DNA from: Lamellibrachia columna
Taxonomy: Eukaryota > Annelida > Polychaeta > Sabellida > Siboglinidae
Direction: 5' to 3'
Length of the DNA: 64,000 bases
NCBI GenBank assembly: GCA_963662155.1
Contig: OY759269.1
Coordinates: forward strand, 15,123,069 to 15,187,068
The position numbers were made by a program, and so were the translations under genes. The stretch's first letter is position 1, and every line of letters begins with the position of its first letter. Positions 12,946-25,581 of the stretch are shown piece after piece. The notes beneath the pieces are model-generated. The model made no database searches, was not told the DNA's origin, and worked only from the letters and a program-made list of their open reading frames with translations.

Positions 12946-15540
12946 TGCGTATGTACACAAAATCGTCTTGTTTTTGGTGACATCCGCCAGAGAGCATCTC
13001 CCATGTTGATTGTCTTGAAACAAAATTGTAGGATTTGACGAAAACTCTACAGCAGTGACATAACATGTCAGTGACATGACATTTTAGGTCAGTGACATGT
13101 CATGCAAAGATGTGTGCCATTGTGATCAAATCTGAATCATTACTTTGCGTACAGAACTAAAAAACGTCAACATGGTCGCCTTTGGAAAAACAACTCATTA
13201 TCTGTCCCAAATACTCAAGATAGTCTCAGTTGAAGCAGTATACCTCCATGATTGTATCACTGAATCTTTATGCAGGTGTTAGTTAGTATTATATTTTGTA
13301 TTCTGCTGTAGCAGAATGCTTTCTTCCGATGTACAAAGGTTCTAATCTATAGCTCTAATACTAATAATACTGTAGTAGTATTGACACACACATTCGCTTT
13401 TTTCACCTTTAGTCCTCAGGCCAGGATATTCGAGCTAAAATGCTTCAAACTCAGATGCACCAGGCTGAAATGTTCCATGCCTGCATGCCCCCCCCCCGCC
13501 CCATTAATGCCCAGGGCCAAACTATTTCAGGCCTTCCAGCTGGGGCCATAGTGATCCAGGCGTATAAGCTTTGAAGATGCATGTAATGTTTACTGTTTGT
13601 ACACGTCGTCATCACCAAATAATTGACAGTGATGTCTCTAATACCAGACCAAGCAAGACTTTGACAGGTAGTAAGCGAATTTGACTGCGTTGGCGTTGAA
13701 TATGTCACAAATGGGTAGACTTGAAGCTGTTTCCAAGGCTTTTGATTTATTTTCAACTTTAAATGCAATAAAACTGTGGAAAATATGTTTGCATGTATCA
13801 TATATTTATCGCGATTCTTATAAAATATATCAAGTACTCCATAGCTTCCCAGCGTACCAATCCAACTGTACAAATGGAACTGCTTACCGATTAGGAACTG
13901 CTTAACCCCTTTTGTTTTGGTGCGCTGCCGAGCTTGGGTCTCCCGAGGATTTTAGCGCAATAGAAGTGTTTTACATTGTACTGTATGTGAGTGATTCATT
14001 GATACAATCATTACAACAGTGATCAGACTTTGTTCCTTTAATTATTTAGCATTGCTAGTCAAAAAAAAACTGAATCACTAACAACAAACTAATTGAAAAC
14101 TGAGCAGACAATGCCTTCTAGGCTTAGCTGCAATAACCAGAGGATCCAACTTACAGGATCTAACATTCTACCTCTTCCGAGACAATATCTACGGCCAAAC
14201 TGCAAGCTCAAGGTTAAGAATAACAACATAACGATTTTTAACCCAAATATACTGCTGACCATTTACTCAATCAAAGTTTATATGTTTATTTGTTAGATGG
14301 TTTTGTAGTCCTGCCGGGAGACACTTTGACTCGGAAATAGTTTCCACGCTATATATTTAGTAAATTGTCAATTGCTGTGGCTCATCTTGATTGGTCAGTC
14401 TGAAAACGAAAATCAACTAGGATCAAAAAAAAGAAAGACGCACAGATACTTACACACACCTTTCAAAGGCAAGGAATTTCAGAAAACAGGCTTCAGTTCC
14501 CAAATGTCTTCAGGTAGAGCTTCAGTAAAACATTACACATTCCTCTACAGAGAAGCCTCCTGTGATGAAATCCGTTCCCTTCGAAAGCAATCCACCAAAT
14601 GCCACCTTCCCCGCTGCTCTATCATCCAGTGGAATCAGGCACTGGGCCAGTTTCAGTCAACCAGTCATAGTTAAGACCAAGCCAAGCATTATCAGCCATA
14701 GACTTCGATGATAACAAACACACTGCCAATCTAGACACACAGATAATTAATTTACTCATATAATAACTAACATTTCCAATAAGGGGTTTTGCAAATAAAA
14801 AAAATCCAATAATCCAAAAAAGGGATTTTACTGATCCCACCCACTCACCCACCCACCAACCCCCCCACCACCCACCCACACCCTTATCAAAAAAAAAAAA
14901 AAATGGAAAATTTGAGGCGCTGTAGATGCATTGTCAATGCAGTGAATGAAGACAGTTGTTGCAAAATTTCAACCAGGAAAAAACAATAAAAATATATCTC
15001 CCATTTTTTTTTATAATGTCTGGGGAGATTTTGTTTGTACATCCAACCACCCATCACAATAAATTTGTTTGGATTTTTGGAATGTTTTATATTTACAAAG
15101 CTCTTAATCCAGACATAAAAACAGACCAATTATAATGGATGAGAGAAAATGCTCCGCAAAAGGCAACAGGAGAAGTATTTCTTATCAGCGTACATGGTGT
15201 GCTGGAATGATGGCATTCCTTGTTTATGATGCTTCCCACTTCTTGCAAACTGCCGCAGTAACCGCTACCTCTGCAACCCTGCTATTTATAGGAATACTTT
15301 TAGGCACAGCATATGGCCTGTCATAGTCAGTTCCTAGAAATGCATCTAGCCACTTTCTCTCAGCCCATTATACCCTATCTGCCACGCTTGTTAACAGATG
15401 TTCAACAACAGAAGACGGCTGATTCGAATCCATAATTTTAGAGACATTTTTATACTTTGAAACTTACAAGTAGTAAAAGACATGTTGCCTAGCTGTGATA
15501 TAACAAACATTGTAGTTCTGCCTAGAATTTTGTTGTATTC
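12946..15540. other. Intron sequence with C-rich and poly-A stretches
   Basis: No exon supported. A retroelement tail (gagcttgggtctcccgagga) lies at 13930-13990. C runs lie at 13488-13502 and 14838-14880 (cccaccc repeats, potentially G-quadruplex forming on the minus strand), with a poly-A run at 14889-14902. The open frames at 13451-13873 (minus) and 14372-14674 (plus) show no motif. Confidence 0.45.
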
Positions 15541-15622
15541 TGTGTGTGTATTCGGGGCGTGTGCATATGTGCATGCATGCGTGCGTATGTGCATGCAAGA
15601 TTGCACGCATGCATGTATACCC
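15541..15622. repeat. Alternating purine-pyrimidine (GT/GCAT) tract
   Basis: A degenerate gtgtgt / gcatgcatgcgtgcgtatg tract of about 80 bp, potentially Z-DNA prone. No gene present. Confidence 0.7.
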
Positions 15623-16269
15623 GTAACTGATGCTATACACCAAAACGATATACTTAATTCAATGTTTGACACTATATAAAGTTATCACAAACATGTGCAA
15701 TAGTTCCCTATTATAAATATTATTAACCTCTGTCTGTGATTAAGAGACCTTACAAATTTGGCCCCAAAAGTTTCCAGGGCCCTGTGGTTGTACCATAATG
15801 CCCAAGGGTGCCCAAGGGTGCCCAAGTAATAACATTATAAACTTGATTTTTTTCCAAACAACAAAACTAAAATCACTCAATCAAATTCATTTGCTAGTTA
15901 CCATGACAATGAAACAGTCATCACCAACCCTTGAATCTACTGACATTAAATCACTACATTAAATGTCTGTAATAAAAAATATGCACGATAAACCTTATTA
16001 AATGTACATTTGATCTTATTATGGGTCATGACTTTAAAATATAAATATACAAGAAAATACAGTACCGCTTAAGATTAAATAACACCAACTGAGATTATTC
16101 TAAAACATAGTAGTTAAATATTAAAAAAATTATTCAAAAAAGTTAAGTGTAGAGTTTAGTGATTTAGGAAATATACAACAAAACATATCATACATATCAG
16201 TAAAACAGTCCAGTAAAAATGTTTGTGGTCTCGCATGTCACTGTTCACAGTCAAAGCTATTGTTAAGAT

Positions 16270-16348
16270 AACATGTTTTAAAAAGGCTTCCTTGTTCACT
16301 TGCCATTTGGGCCTTCGCATTGGAAGGCAATCTTGTTAAATCTTGTTA
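16270..16348 (+). mobile_element. LINE 3' tail fragment
   Basis: Shares cttccttgttcacttgccat, gggccttcgcattgg and the doubled cttgttaaat terminus with the LINE ends at 8.6, 40.9 and 41.15 kb. Only the extreme 3' end is present. Confidence 0.65.
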
Positions 16349-16925
16349 AAACCAGATACAGAGTTACAGTTTCGTAGTGCTGGGCAGACAGTTTCAAACA
16401 GGTCTTAGTACCACCAACCATCCCAGATGGGTGACCCCTGCTACTGCCTATAATTACCATGACAACGGACTCCCCGAAACAGGTCAACAACATCAAGCAT
16501 GTGGTCTCCAAAGTGGAGTGTTAGTTGAAAAAGCACAGCTGCTTCTAAATAGGCATTCTGGTTTGATTATTGTGACATGGCAACAGTTGCACTTTACAGT
16601 GGTCCACTTTCTGCCAACCAGCAACTAGAAATGTAATCCTGTGCACAGCAGAAGGGTAGCAGTTTGCAAATATGCCATTTTCTATGTTCAGAAAACAGCA
16701 AATACAAATCACAGGCTTAGGGAGAAGATTGCTATAAACATAAATGTTTACATTAATTATACTAGTACAACACTTTAATAAAGAAAGCACTTTAAAACAG
16801 AACTGTACTCTAAGAATGTTGTACTCTAAGAATGTTGTACACAAAATATGTACAATTAATAATATTATGGCTAAAGTGCACCTCAAAAACGCATTAAAAT
16901 CTTGTCATGTTTTCAATGAAAAGTG
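16349..16925. other. Intron sequence, no feature seen
   Basis: No exon supported. An 18-bp duplication (tactctaagaatgttg, about 16806-16840) is the only structure. Confidence 0.45.

Positions 16926-16995
<70 letters not shown>
16926..16995. repeat. (AT)n microsatellite
   Basis: About 34 uninterrupted AT repeats. Confidence 0.98.
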
Positions 16996-16998
<3 letters not shown>

Positions 16999-17930
16999 CA
17001 TTTAAACAACTACTTCTTATGAGGTATTACATTTAGTTGGTTTTTCAATGTACCTATAATAATGTCAAAAACAGAATTACCATAGACCACATGAATCCAA
17101 GTTTTCTTCACTGGACCAGAAAGACGATAACAATAAATTGCACAAATACCAACCAGATATAGAACAGCTCAAAAGAGTATCTTTGAATATGCAAAATAGT
17201 TATATTATCTCATTTATTCTACACTATAAGTAGATACGGAATAGAAATGAACAACTATGATTCACTGCCGGGAATATGAGCACACATTGAAATAACACTG
17301 ATGTGTCCATGCACAAATCTGTCCATTTGTTCAACTCTACAGAAAGCAGACCCTAAATCTGACACCCCATCACCCATGACTGCCCAGGTATATGTTATGG
17401 CCTCTCCCATGAGCACGATAGTTTCCTTCCCCCATAAACATCAGTCTCATGGGAAAAGAAGACCCCTGGTAGAACTCCTGGACTATCTATACTGTACAAG
17501 GATAACATGCCGTATTTCCACACTTTCATAAACAAAGACTTCGACCAAAGTTCCATGACACCGCTGTTAAAAAGGACAGTGAATGCATGTCATTAACTGA
17601 CTTAGGGGCATGGGAATTAGTCACACACTATGTTATCCCAAATGTGTGAGCGCGGCATCAGCCAGGAAATCTCCTTTCTTGGGAGACTGGTGGGAAGGAG
17701 GAATGTAGATTGGTATATGATTGGACACGTAGGATGTTTTGATGGGGTGGACCAGTAGGTGGCATCATTCAAGGCAACGTCGTTATGTGTCGACTTACAT
17801 GTACAGTACTGTATATTTAACCGGACAATGCTGTCTGTAATTAACTATAAAATTTTCTTAAGTTATAATTCAGTTAATTCTTGATATAAACTTTATGTGG
17901 AATCAAGTGAATTTCCTGAGTTCCACTGCA
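16996..17930. other. Intron sequence, no feature seen
   Basis: AT-rich, no recognisable coding segment or repeat structure. Confidence 0.45.
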
Positions 17931-17931
17931 A

Positions 17932-18405
17932 TTTAAAGGGAAACAAAAGTCATGGTTTTCGACCTATGCATCTATAAGAGTTACTAAAACATTTGTAACT
18001 ACAATTAAGAATATCACGCCAGTAGTTTATTTAGGAACACCTTGTTGAACACACAACATCTCAATTTCATGGGCTCCGCCATAGTGTTAGGTAACCCTAT
18101 GTCATGAGTGTGGTATTCTGGCAGTTTCATGGGCTCCGTCATAGTGTTAGGTAACCCTATGTCATGAGTGTGGTATTCTGGCAATATTCGCTCACCAAAT
18201 AAAAATATATTTATAACATGTCAGCTCTTGGTTATTCAGAGAAATGACCAGAATCTCCCACTTTTAAAACACATTCTGAGTTAATCACTTCCATGGTATT
18301 CTTGATTTTAGTTGCACAAGGTTAGTTTTTATTATCTCTATTAGCTATTTTATTATCTCTTTTTGATGCATTGCCCCAAAACTATGACTTCTGTTTCACT
18401 TTAAA
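17932..18405 (-). mobile_element. MITE-like element with about 38-bp terminal inverted repeats
   Basis: The left end begins aaagggaaacaaaagtcatg (about 17935). The reverse complement of the right end begins aaagtgaaacagaagtcata. The two termini match at roughly 80% over 38 bp and both run into a gatgcat/atgcatc motif. There is no open frame for a transposase. An AATTT-like motif flanks both ends and may be a target-site duplication. Inside, a 60-bp segment (starting tttcatgggctccg) is tandemly duplicated at 18065-18184. A second, older copy in opposite orientation lies at 5404-6032. Confidence 0.75.
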
Positions 18406-18604
18406 TTTGACGAAAATGTTATGTTCAACGGCAATAATAGTTTAACTGTAAAACTCGACCAAACCATACACTCGACTATAACCACATACACAACAGAAGG
18501 TTATTTAGACCACAACCGATCTAATGATCATAGTAAATTCTTACGATGATTACGCACTACAGATTTTATTTGATTCATGATGGAATAAATAAATTGAGGA
18601 AAGA

Positions 18605-18868
18605 GTTGTAGAAAGGAACACATGCCCATCAGGGGGCACTATTGTGGAAAGGAACACATGCCCATCAGGGGGCACTATTGTGGAAAGGAACACATGCCCA
18701 AGAGGGGGCACTATTGTGGAAAGGAACACATGCCCATCAGGGGGCACTACTATTGTGGAAAGGAACACATGCCCAACATAGGGCACTATTGTGGAAAGGA
18801 ACACATGCCCATCAGGGGGCACTACTATTGAGGAAAGGAACACATGCCCAACAGAGGGCACTATTGTG
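18605..18868. repeat. 36-bp minisatellite (about 7 copies)
   Basis: The unit contains ggaaaggaacacatgcccat, then a G run, then cactattgt. Some copies carry an extra ctactatt triplet or a caacatag/caagag variant. It is a multiple of three and therefore appears as long repetitive frames on both strands, which I consider non-coding. Confidence 0.95.
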
Positions 18869-19044
18869 CATGGACTGCATCGTCTTTGTCAGCACCACCG
18901 ATTGGCCTTGTGGGAAATCGAAACGCTGGAGAAAAGTAACTCCCAAATAGCGCTGTAAGGCAAATTCCAGTGATAAGACCATGCTTAAAAAAGGTAAAAT
19001 ACTTTAGGTGTTTGCAAGGAATTAAGAGATCAACATGGCAAAAA

Positions 19045-19350
19045 GTGGGGCGCGGTAGTATAGTGGTTAGAATGTCCGGCTCTCAATCGAGAGAACCCGG
19101 GTTCGAATCCTGTTGCTGCCGTTTCAACGCTTTGGCAATTTTTTTCATCCCACATTGCCACAATTCACTCAGCTGTAAATAAGTACCTGGCTACAGATAG
19201 AGGTGGAACATCTGAACGAATCGTCTTCGCGCAGTAATTGCAGCATGGCTGAATGCTTCCCAGGGAAGTCGAGTTGTTGTTGGAATGAACAGGTCTGCCA
19301 GGGGGTGAAGTGTAAAGTGCTTTGAACAGTCCCAAGGACAGGATACCGCG
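19045..19350 (+). mobile_element. tRNA-derived SINE, best-preserved copy in the window
   Basis: The tRNA-like head has an A box (tagtggttagaatg, 19061-19074) and a B box (gggttcgaatcc, about 19099-19110). It is followed by the body: cactcagctgtaaataagta, a tgcagcatggctgaatgctt block and gaacaggtctgccagggg, then a 3' end near tttatag. A complete tRNA cloverleaf with CCA-ready acceptor stem is not formed, so this is a SINE and not a tRNA gene. Related copies lie at 0.7, 6.8, 22.2, 26.3 and 28.7 kb. Confidence 0.85.
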
Positions 19351-20362
19351 CTATTTTATAGTAAATGATCTGCTTATACATTGTTAGTTCGGAAGTCACT
19401 ATTAATTTTGACCAAATGGAGAAAATCTGCATTGTAAAGTATCTTAGCTAACTGTTACAAAATGGAAGTTTTTAAATGCATCTTTCAGGTATGATTTTAC
19501 ATAACATATAGGGACTGAATACAATTACTATTTGTGGACATCAACTTTTTCATGAACACCATTTAATATATTAAAACAAACTAATATATTAAAACAAACT
19601 AATGTATTAAAACAAAGGTAAAAGTACATAAATTAAAACAAAATGGCAGCGCAGTTTACTGAGTGAATTAAAACGGCTGATGCGTTAAACAGATTACTAT
19701 TAGCTAAATATTATTCCTATTAAATGTCATTTCTATTAACATATTTTAAAACACATTTTGTATATAAAATAATACAAAGTTGTAACATATATTTATCTTA
19801 TATGATTTGACCAAATTAAAAGCACTCAGGATAATTTGAAAAACATAAACTATTTAGCGAGAAACTATTTAGAGCATAACACCAGAAAAATTCTGCAGAG
19901 CATCTTCTAAAAACAAACCACCAGCTTTTTATGTCAAACTTTCCCCAGCCCAGAAAACCAACCAAAGACTGCTTAGTTACTCTTCAGGAGGAAGGAAAAA
20001 TAAGAAATAGCGCATCCACTACTAACAAACCAGCACTGCAAAAAACTACTGCCGGTGTATCTGCCGGTGTATCTGCCGGTGCACAAACTGATGAAGATGA
20101 ATATTCCTCTGAATCGCCAGCTTTTCCTATAAATGTTTCCCTGGTCCAGAAGACTAACTAAAACCGCTGAGCTATTCTCCAAACGAAGTAAAACTAACAA
20201 TTCTGCTGCAAAAAACCTTGGCAATTGCTGCAGATGCATCACCTTTTTGCACAAAATGATTAAATACTTTACCTGTAAATCACACACTTTACATATTAAT
20301 CACACACTTTACATATTAATCACTATTTCCTGAGGCACTACCGGTTTCTGCAGACCACTTAC
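19351..20362. other. Intron sequence with small direct repeats
   Basis: Small repeats only: aatatattaaaacaaact about three times at 19565-19615, a 12-bp gccggtgtatct repeat at 20051-20080, and a 21-bp aatcacacactttacatatt duplication at 20278-20319. No exon was seen until the candidate first exon at 20363. Confidence 0.5.
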
Positions 20363-20419
20363 TTTTTGCGGTCCACCTCCCATCACCAACTTGGTCTGCA
20401 CTTTGTAGGTCGTAGCCAT
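20363..20419 (-). CDS. Candidate internal alternative first coding exon (short isoform)
   Basis: On the minus strand an ATG in a textbook ACCATGG context opens 19 codons (MATTYKVQTKLVMGGGPQK) ending at a consensus gtaagt donor in phase 0. The only downstream exon in the window, at 622-503, has a phase-0 acceptor, so splicing would give a protein starting with this peptide and continuing into QPAAPAPAVV and smoothelin module D4, without any Ig domain. The flank at 20420-20640 is unusually rich in CpG (about sixteen CpGs in 200 bp), as expected for an unmethylated promoter. An in-frame upstream ATG exists at 20557 but has poorer context. That it is a first exon is inferred and would need transcript evidence. 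Confidence 0.6.
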
Positions 20420-20790
20420 GGTCCTCAAGGTTTTGTGGCCCTCAAGGTTTCGAGGACGGGAGGAGAGAGTGGGAACTTCGAAGTATGGGAGGGAATAAGC
20501 GAACGGGGAACACGGGCTGCTACTGATCCACGGGCATCCGTCAACGGAGTGAGACAACTAGTGTCCGCATAACATTAGTCTGGCGAAATTTGAAACTCGA
20601 CCAACGAACGGGGGCTGCCGTGGCGGGAGGGGGAAATAAAAACTGTGCAGGAATACCAATGGATGAGCCAGAGAGATTTTGGGAATGTTTAGGGCAGCCC
20701 CAGCCAATCCTACTGGGAAGAGGGAGGTGGGAGAATCACCCATTGCACACCTTTGGGGGGTGCCAGGTGTGGGTTTAATTACCCTTCCTC
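20420..20790 (-). promoter_or_regulatory. CpG-rich putative internal promoter / 5' UTR
   Basis: Base composition changes sharply from the AT-rich surroundings to a GC- and CpG-rich stretch immediately upstream (minus strand) of the candidate first exon at 20363-20419. No TATA box was recognised. It would be a CpG-type promoter driving the short isoform. The call rests on composition and position only. Confidence 0.45.
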
Positions 20791-22185
20791 CTGGGTCTGC
20801 TAAGGTGAGTTATTTGGCTGTGATGCAATGTTTGATGCAGTCTGGCTTGTGCCACTCTTGGGGGCCTGGCCAACTCACAGAAGTCCACCTCGGCAAGTAA
20901 CCAAACAACTGTCCACACCAGTGACTCGATGGTCAAGCATTGCCTGAGCAGGTGTTCAAGGAAATAAAAAAATTAAAAATAAATTATTTTATAAATCATC
21001 AAATAATGCTTTGAAATTGCTCTGCTTTCCCAGTTATAAAAAAATATAATTGTCTTATTCATACTATTCACATTTATTAATAATTATTAGTAGTAATTCA
21101 TATTTATTCATACATTTTCGTAACTATTCCAATTGATACATATTTATTCATGTTTTTATTTCTAACAAACATTCACTGTTACATGAAAAATTTGTAAAAA
21201 AAGAAATACCCAAATTGTTCCCTTAAACAACTACCTAGAGTCTGTGCAATTCTTAACTTCGATGATTTTCATTTCCCAGTCTTGGTCACCCATATCAATT
21301 ATAGCCTTGGATACACTCCTATAGTAGGTGAGAGCAGGTTGCAACAGAGACAGTTTGTAAATGTACTATTTTTTATGAAGAACCTTTGTGAAGGTGGCCC
21401 TTCTTTCTAGATTTACATTACACAATAGAAGACTAATGGCGCCATCTGCTGGAAGTTTTTCACAAAAAAAATTCCCTGGTCATCCCTATACGGGAAGGCA
21501 AATGGGTTTCATGTCAGCACCTTCCTTTTTGAGGGGCTATAGTCATCTCGGCATTCTCTCGCAGGTTTAATTAACTGTAGCCATTGCAACAACAAAACCA
21601 TCTGTGTTTGCCAAAAAAACAAGTCGAAACTAGATAGGTTTGATTTTTCACGAAATGAGCCTGAACCAAGATGAACGAAAAGAATCGATATTATTATTAC
21701 CATCTTTATTCGGACTCAATGAGGAGCCGTTAACTGTTCACCAATGAACCATGTGTTCATTTCACTAAGAACATCACACCACATCTTGCACAAACCTAGC
21801 AGCTCGCTTCTTGATTCTAATATGGTCATTAGTGAAACCATTCCACGGCTGACCCTGAGACTGCTCTTACTGGGTCGGGTTCAGTTAAGGTCAACACCCT
21901 CAAGGCTTGCCCCACTGCTCTGCACTCAGTTGGGGTAAGACAAAATTCTCCTAGTTGAAACACCAGAGTAAGACACAGGAATCTTTGCTAATCACTGCTA
22001 GAATCTCTGCTTGAAGCCACTCATTAAGCCCTTTCGCAGCTGAGACAACAGTCACAGGTCTTACTACCATATCTGTGGACTATGTTGTTTTAATTGGATA
22101 TTTATAGAACATACCTAGAGAAAACAGTGTGAAGGCCAAGGTAAACTGCAACGCATCTATCTTATCTATACTCAAGATGTAAAGG
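20791..22185. other. Intron sequence, no feature seen
   Basis: AT-rich after 20950. No exon or recognisable element was found; short open frames here have no motif. Confidence 0.45.
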
Positions 22186-22425
22186 TATGTTTTTATATAG
22201 CACAACATCCATTGCGAACATCTCAAAGGGCTTTATGCTGTCCAACACCAACTCAACATCTCTGGGAAGCATTCAGCCACACAGCAAGTATTACACTAAG
22301 ACACTGAGACACACTTCCACCACTGTCCATAGCCACTTACTAATGTATACAGCTAAGTGAACTGGAGCAATGGGGATTGAACAAAACTTCCCAGGCTTTG
22401 AAACAGTGCCATATTTTTAGTGACT
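22186..22425 (-). mobile_element. SINE body, minus strand, head lost
   Basis: Read on the minus strand, the body motif corresponding to gggaagcattcagccacaca (about 22265-22285) and the tttatatagca terminus (22193-22203) match the SINE family. The tRNA-like head has been replaced by the degenerate repeat that follows at 22425-22640. Confidence 0.65.
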
Positions 22426-22645
22426 CAATTGAATGTGACTCAACTGAGTGTGACTCAATTGAGAGTACAACTCAATTTGAGATTGTGACTCAATTGACAG
22501 TGACTGAAATGAGAGCCTGATTCAATTGAGAGTCTGACTCAGAAGAAAGTTAGAGTGGGACTCAACTGAGAGTCCAAGTTAATTGAAAGTCTGACTCCAA
22601 TTGATAAATGACACCATTGAGAATCCAAGTAAGTTGAGAGTCTTA
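22425..22645. repeat. Degenerate 14-18 bp repeat (actcaattgagagt)
   Basis: About a dozen imperfect copies of actcaattgagagt separated by variable spacers. The motif itself contains the palindrome TCAATTGA. It sits exactly where the SINE head should be, so it probably arose by expansion from within the SINE. Confidence 0.7.
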
Positions 22646-23520
22646 CTGCAAGAGATGTTAACACATGTTTATTTTGCCTGGCCTCACAGTTCTGGAAGAT
22701 TAAACTACTCCCCAGCATCCTGAGCACTGGGAAGTTAATCAAAACCAACTGTTTCCATGGCAACGTGCAGAAATTCAAGGCACATCACGTCTGGAAGACC
22801 ATTAGTAAGGACGAGCAGGCTATTGGATAGAAACAGGATCAGATACCCTGCATAAACCAGGAATAGGTCACGCAATAATAAATAATGGTCTAACATAACT
22901 TTCACTACGCAGCGGGCATAATTTACATTAATCAAGACATACTTTCCTAATAATATTTTGAGAAAAAAATGGAATAACTTCCTAGGAGAATGTTGCTTAC
23001 ATTTTTGTTTCTGTGCTCTTGTCCAACTTGACTTATTTTGTACCTAGTGAATTCCAGAAATATTCTGCTACTATTGTTGTTCTTGACTGCACAAGCTGAC
23101 AGACCAGTTCTGAATTGAGAAATGAGAAAGCGACATGCCTACTAGGCAGACACGGAATGCTCGGCGCCGTACTGAGTTTCTTGGTCTGGTATACACTGTA
23201 TCCCACAGAAGTTAGGCCATTAAGTTCGTGTCTTGGGTGTAGGGACAACGGAAAAGACAACTATTTGGGTATCAGCATCGTAACCTGACCCATGAAAGCC
23301 CCAAAACTACAAAGATTTTCCCACCCAAAAAATTACTGATCATAAACTGACTATGACTAATGTTGGTTACCCATCATTATAACAACTACAATGAGTTATT
23401 TTTTTAATGTGTCTTTCAACTTATTCAAGGCATATGTACCACAAAATCTATTAAGAATATTGGATATGGCAGATTTTTAAACATGATATGGGACTAAGAC
23501 CAGGAGAAATAAGACTATAA
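22646..23520. other. Intron sequence, no feature seen
   Basis: No exon or element recognised on either strand. Confidence 0.45.
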
Positions 23521-23522
23521 GA

Positions 23523-25581
23523 TCTACTCTCGCCACCAGGGGCTTCTGACTACATCAGTACCCGTGACACATCTACCCTCACCACCAGGGACTTCTGACT
23601 ACATCAATACCCCTGACAGATCTACCCTCGCCACCAAGGACTTCTGACTACATCAATACCCCTGACACATCTACCCTCACCACCAGGGACTTCTGACTAC
23701 ATCAGTACCCCTGACAGATCTACCCTCACCACCAGGGACTTCTGACTACATCAATACCCCTGACAGATCTACCCTCACCACCAGGGACTTCTGACTACAT
23801 CAATACCCCTGACAGATCTACCCTCGCCACCAGGGACTTCTGACTACATCAATACCCCTGACAGATCTACCCTCACCACCAGGGACTTCTGACTACATCA
23901 ATACCCCTGACAGATCTACCCTCGCTACCAGGGACTTCTGACTACATCAGTACCCCTGACACATCTACCCTCGCCACCAGGGACTTCTGACTACATCAAT
24001 ACCCCTGACAGATCTACCCTCGCCACCAGGGACTTCTGACTACATCAATACCCCTGACAGATCTACCCTCGCCACCAGGGACTTCTGACTACATCAATAC
24101 CCCTGACAGATCTACCCTCGCCACCAGGGACTTCTGACTACATCAGTACCCCTGACACATCTACCCTCGCCACCAGGGACTTCTGACTACATCAGAACCC
24201 CTGACACATCTACCCTCGCCACCAGGGACTTCTGACTACATCAATACCCCTGACAGATCTACCCTCGCCACCAAGGACTTCTGACTACATCAATACCCCT
24301 GACACATCTACCCTCACCACCAGGGACTTCTGACTACATCAGTACCCCTGACACATCTACCCTCGCCACCAGGGACTTCTGACTACATCAATACCCCTGA
24401 CAGATCTACCCTCACCACCAAGGACTTCTGACTACATCAGTACCCCTGACACATCTACCCTCACCACCAGGGGCTTCTGACTAAATCAGTACCCCTGACA
24501 CATCTACCCTCACCACCAGGGGCTTCTGACTACATCAGTACCCCTGACACATCTACCCTCGCCACCAGGGACTTCTGACTACATCAATACCCCTGACACA
24601 TCTACCCTCACCACCAGGGACTTCTGACTACATCAGAACCCCTGACACATCTACCCTCGCCACCAGGGACTTCTGACTACATCAATACCCCTGACAGATC
24701 TACCCTCGCCACCAGGGACTTCTGACTACACCAGTACCCCTGACACATCTACCCTCGCCACCAGGGACTTCTGACTACACCAGTACCCCTGACACATCTA
24801 CCCTCACCACCAGGGGCTTCTGACTACACCAGTACCCCTGACACATCTACCCTCGCCACCAGGGACTTCTGACTACACCAGTACCCCTGACACATCTACC
24901 CTCACCACCAGGGGCTTCTGACTACATCAGTACCCCTGACACATCTACCCTCGCCACCAGGGACTTCTGACTACATCAGTACCCCTGACACATCTACCCT
25001 CGCCACCAGGGACTTCTGACTACACCAGTACCCCTGACACATCTACCCTCGCCACCAGGGGCTTCTGACTACACCAGTACCCCTGACACTTCTACCCTCG
25101 CCACCAGGGACTTCTGACTACATCAGTACCCCTGACACATCTACCCTCACCACCAGGGGCTTCTGACTACATCAGTACCCCTGACACATCTACCCTCGCC
25201 ACCAGGGACTTCTGACTACATCAGTACCCCTGACACTTCTACCCTCACCACCAGGGACTTCTGACTACATCAGTACCCCTGACAGATGTACCCTCACCAC
25301 CAGGGACTTCTGACTACATCAGTACCCCTGACACATCTACCCTCGCCACCAGAGACTTCCAACTACATCAGTACCCCTGACACATCTACCCTCGTCACCA
25401 GAGACTTCCAACTACATCAGTACCCCTGACACATCTAGCCTCGCCACCAGGGACTTCTGACTACATCAGTACCCCTGACACATCTACCCTCGTCACCAGA
25501 GACTTCCAACTACATCAGTACCCCTGACAGATCTTCCCTCGTCACCAGAGACTGCCAACTACATCAGTACCCTGGCAGATC
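23523..25581. repeat. 49-bp minisatellite, about 42 copies
   Basis: The unit spacing is 49 bp (for example 23523 to 23572). The unit consists of a tctaccctc(g/a)ccaccagg part, a gacttctgactacatca part and (a/g)tacccctgacaca. Variable positions (G/A in ctcgcc/ctcacc, acacat/acagat, catcaat/catcagt/caccagt) segregate in blocks along the array. Copies decay toward the right end (agagacttccaac variants). It lies in the 26-kb intron between 27102 and 622. Confidence 0.97.

Noticed and set aside
13451..13873. 140-codon open frame on the minus strand
   Set aside because: No domain, includes translation of a C run (GRGGG), no plausible splice borders in phase with the gene.
19045..19120. Possible tRNA gene
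   Set aside because: A and B boxes are present, but the acceptor stem does not pair and the SINE body follows, so it is a SINE head.
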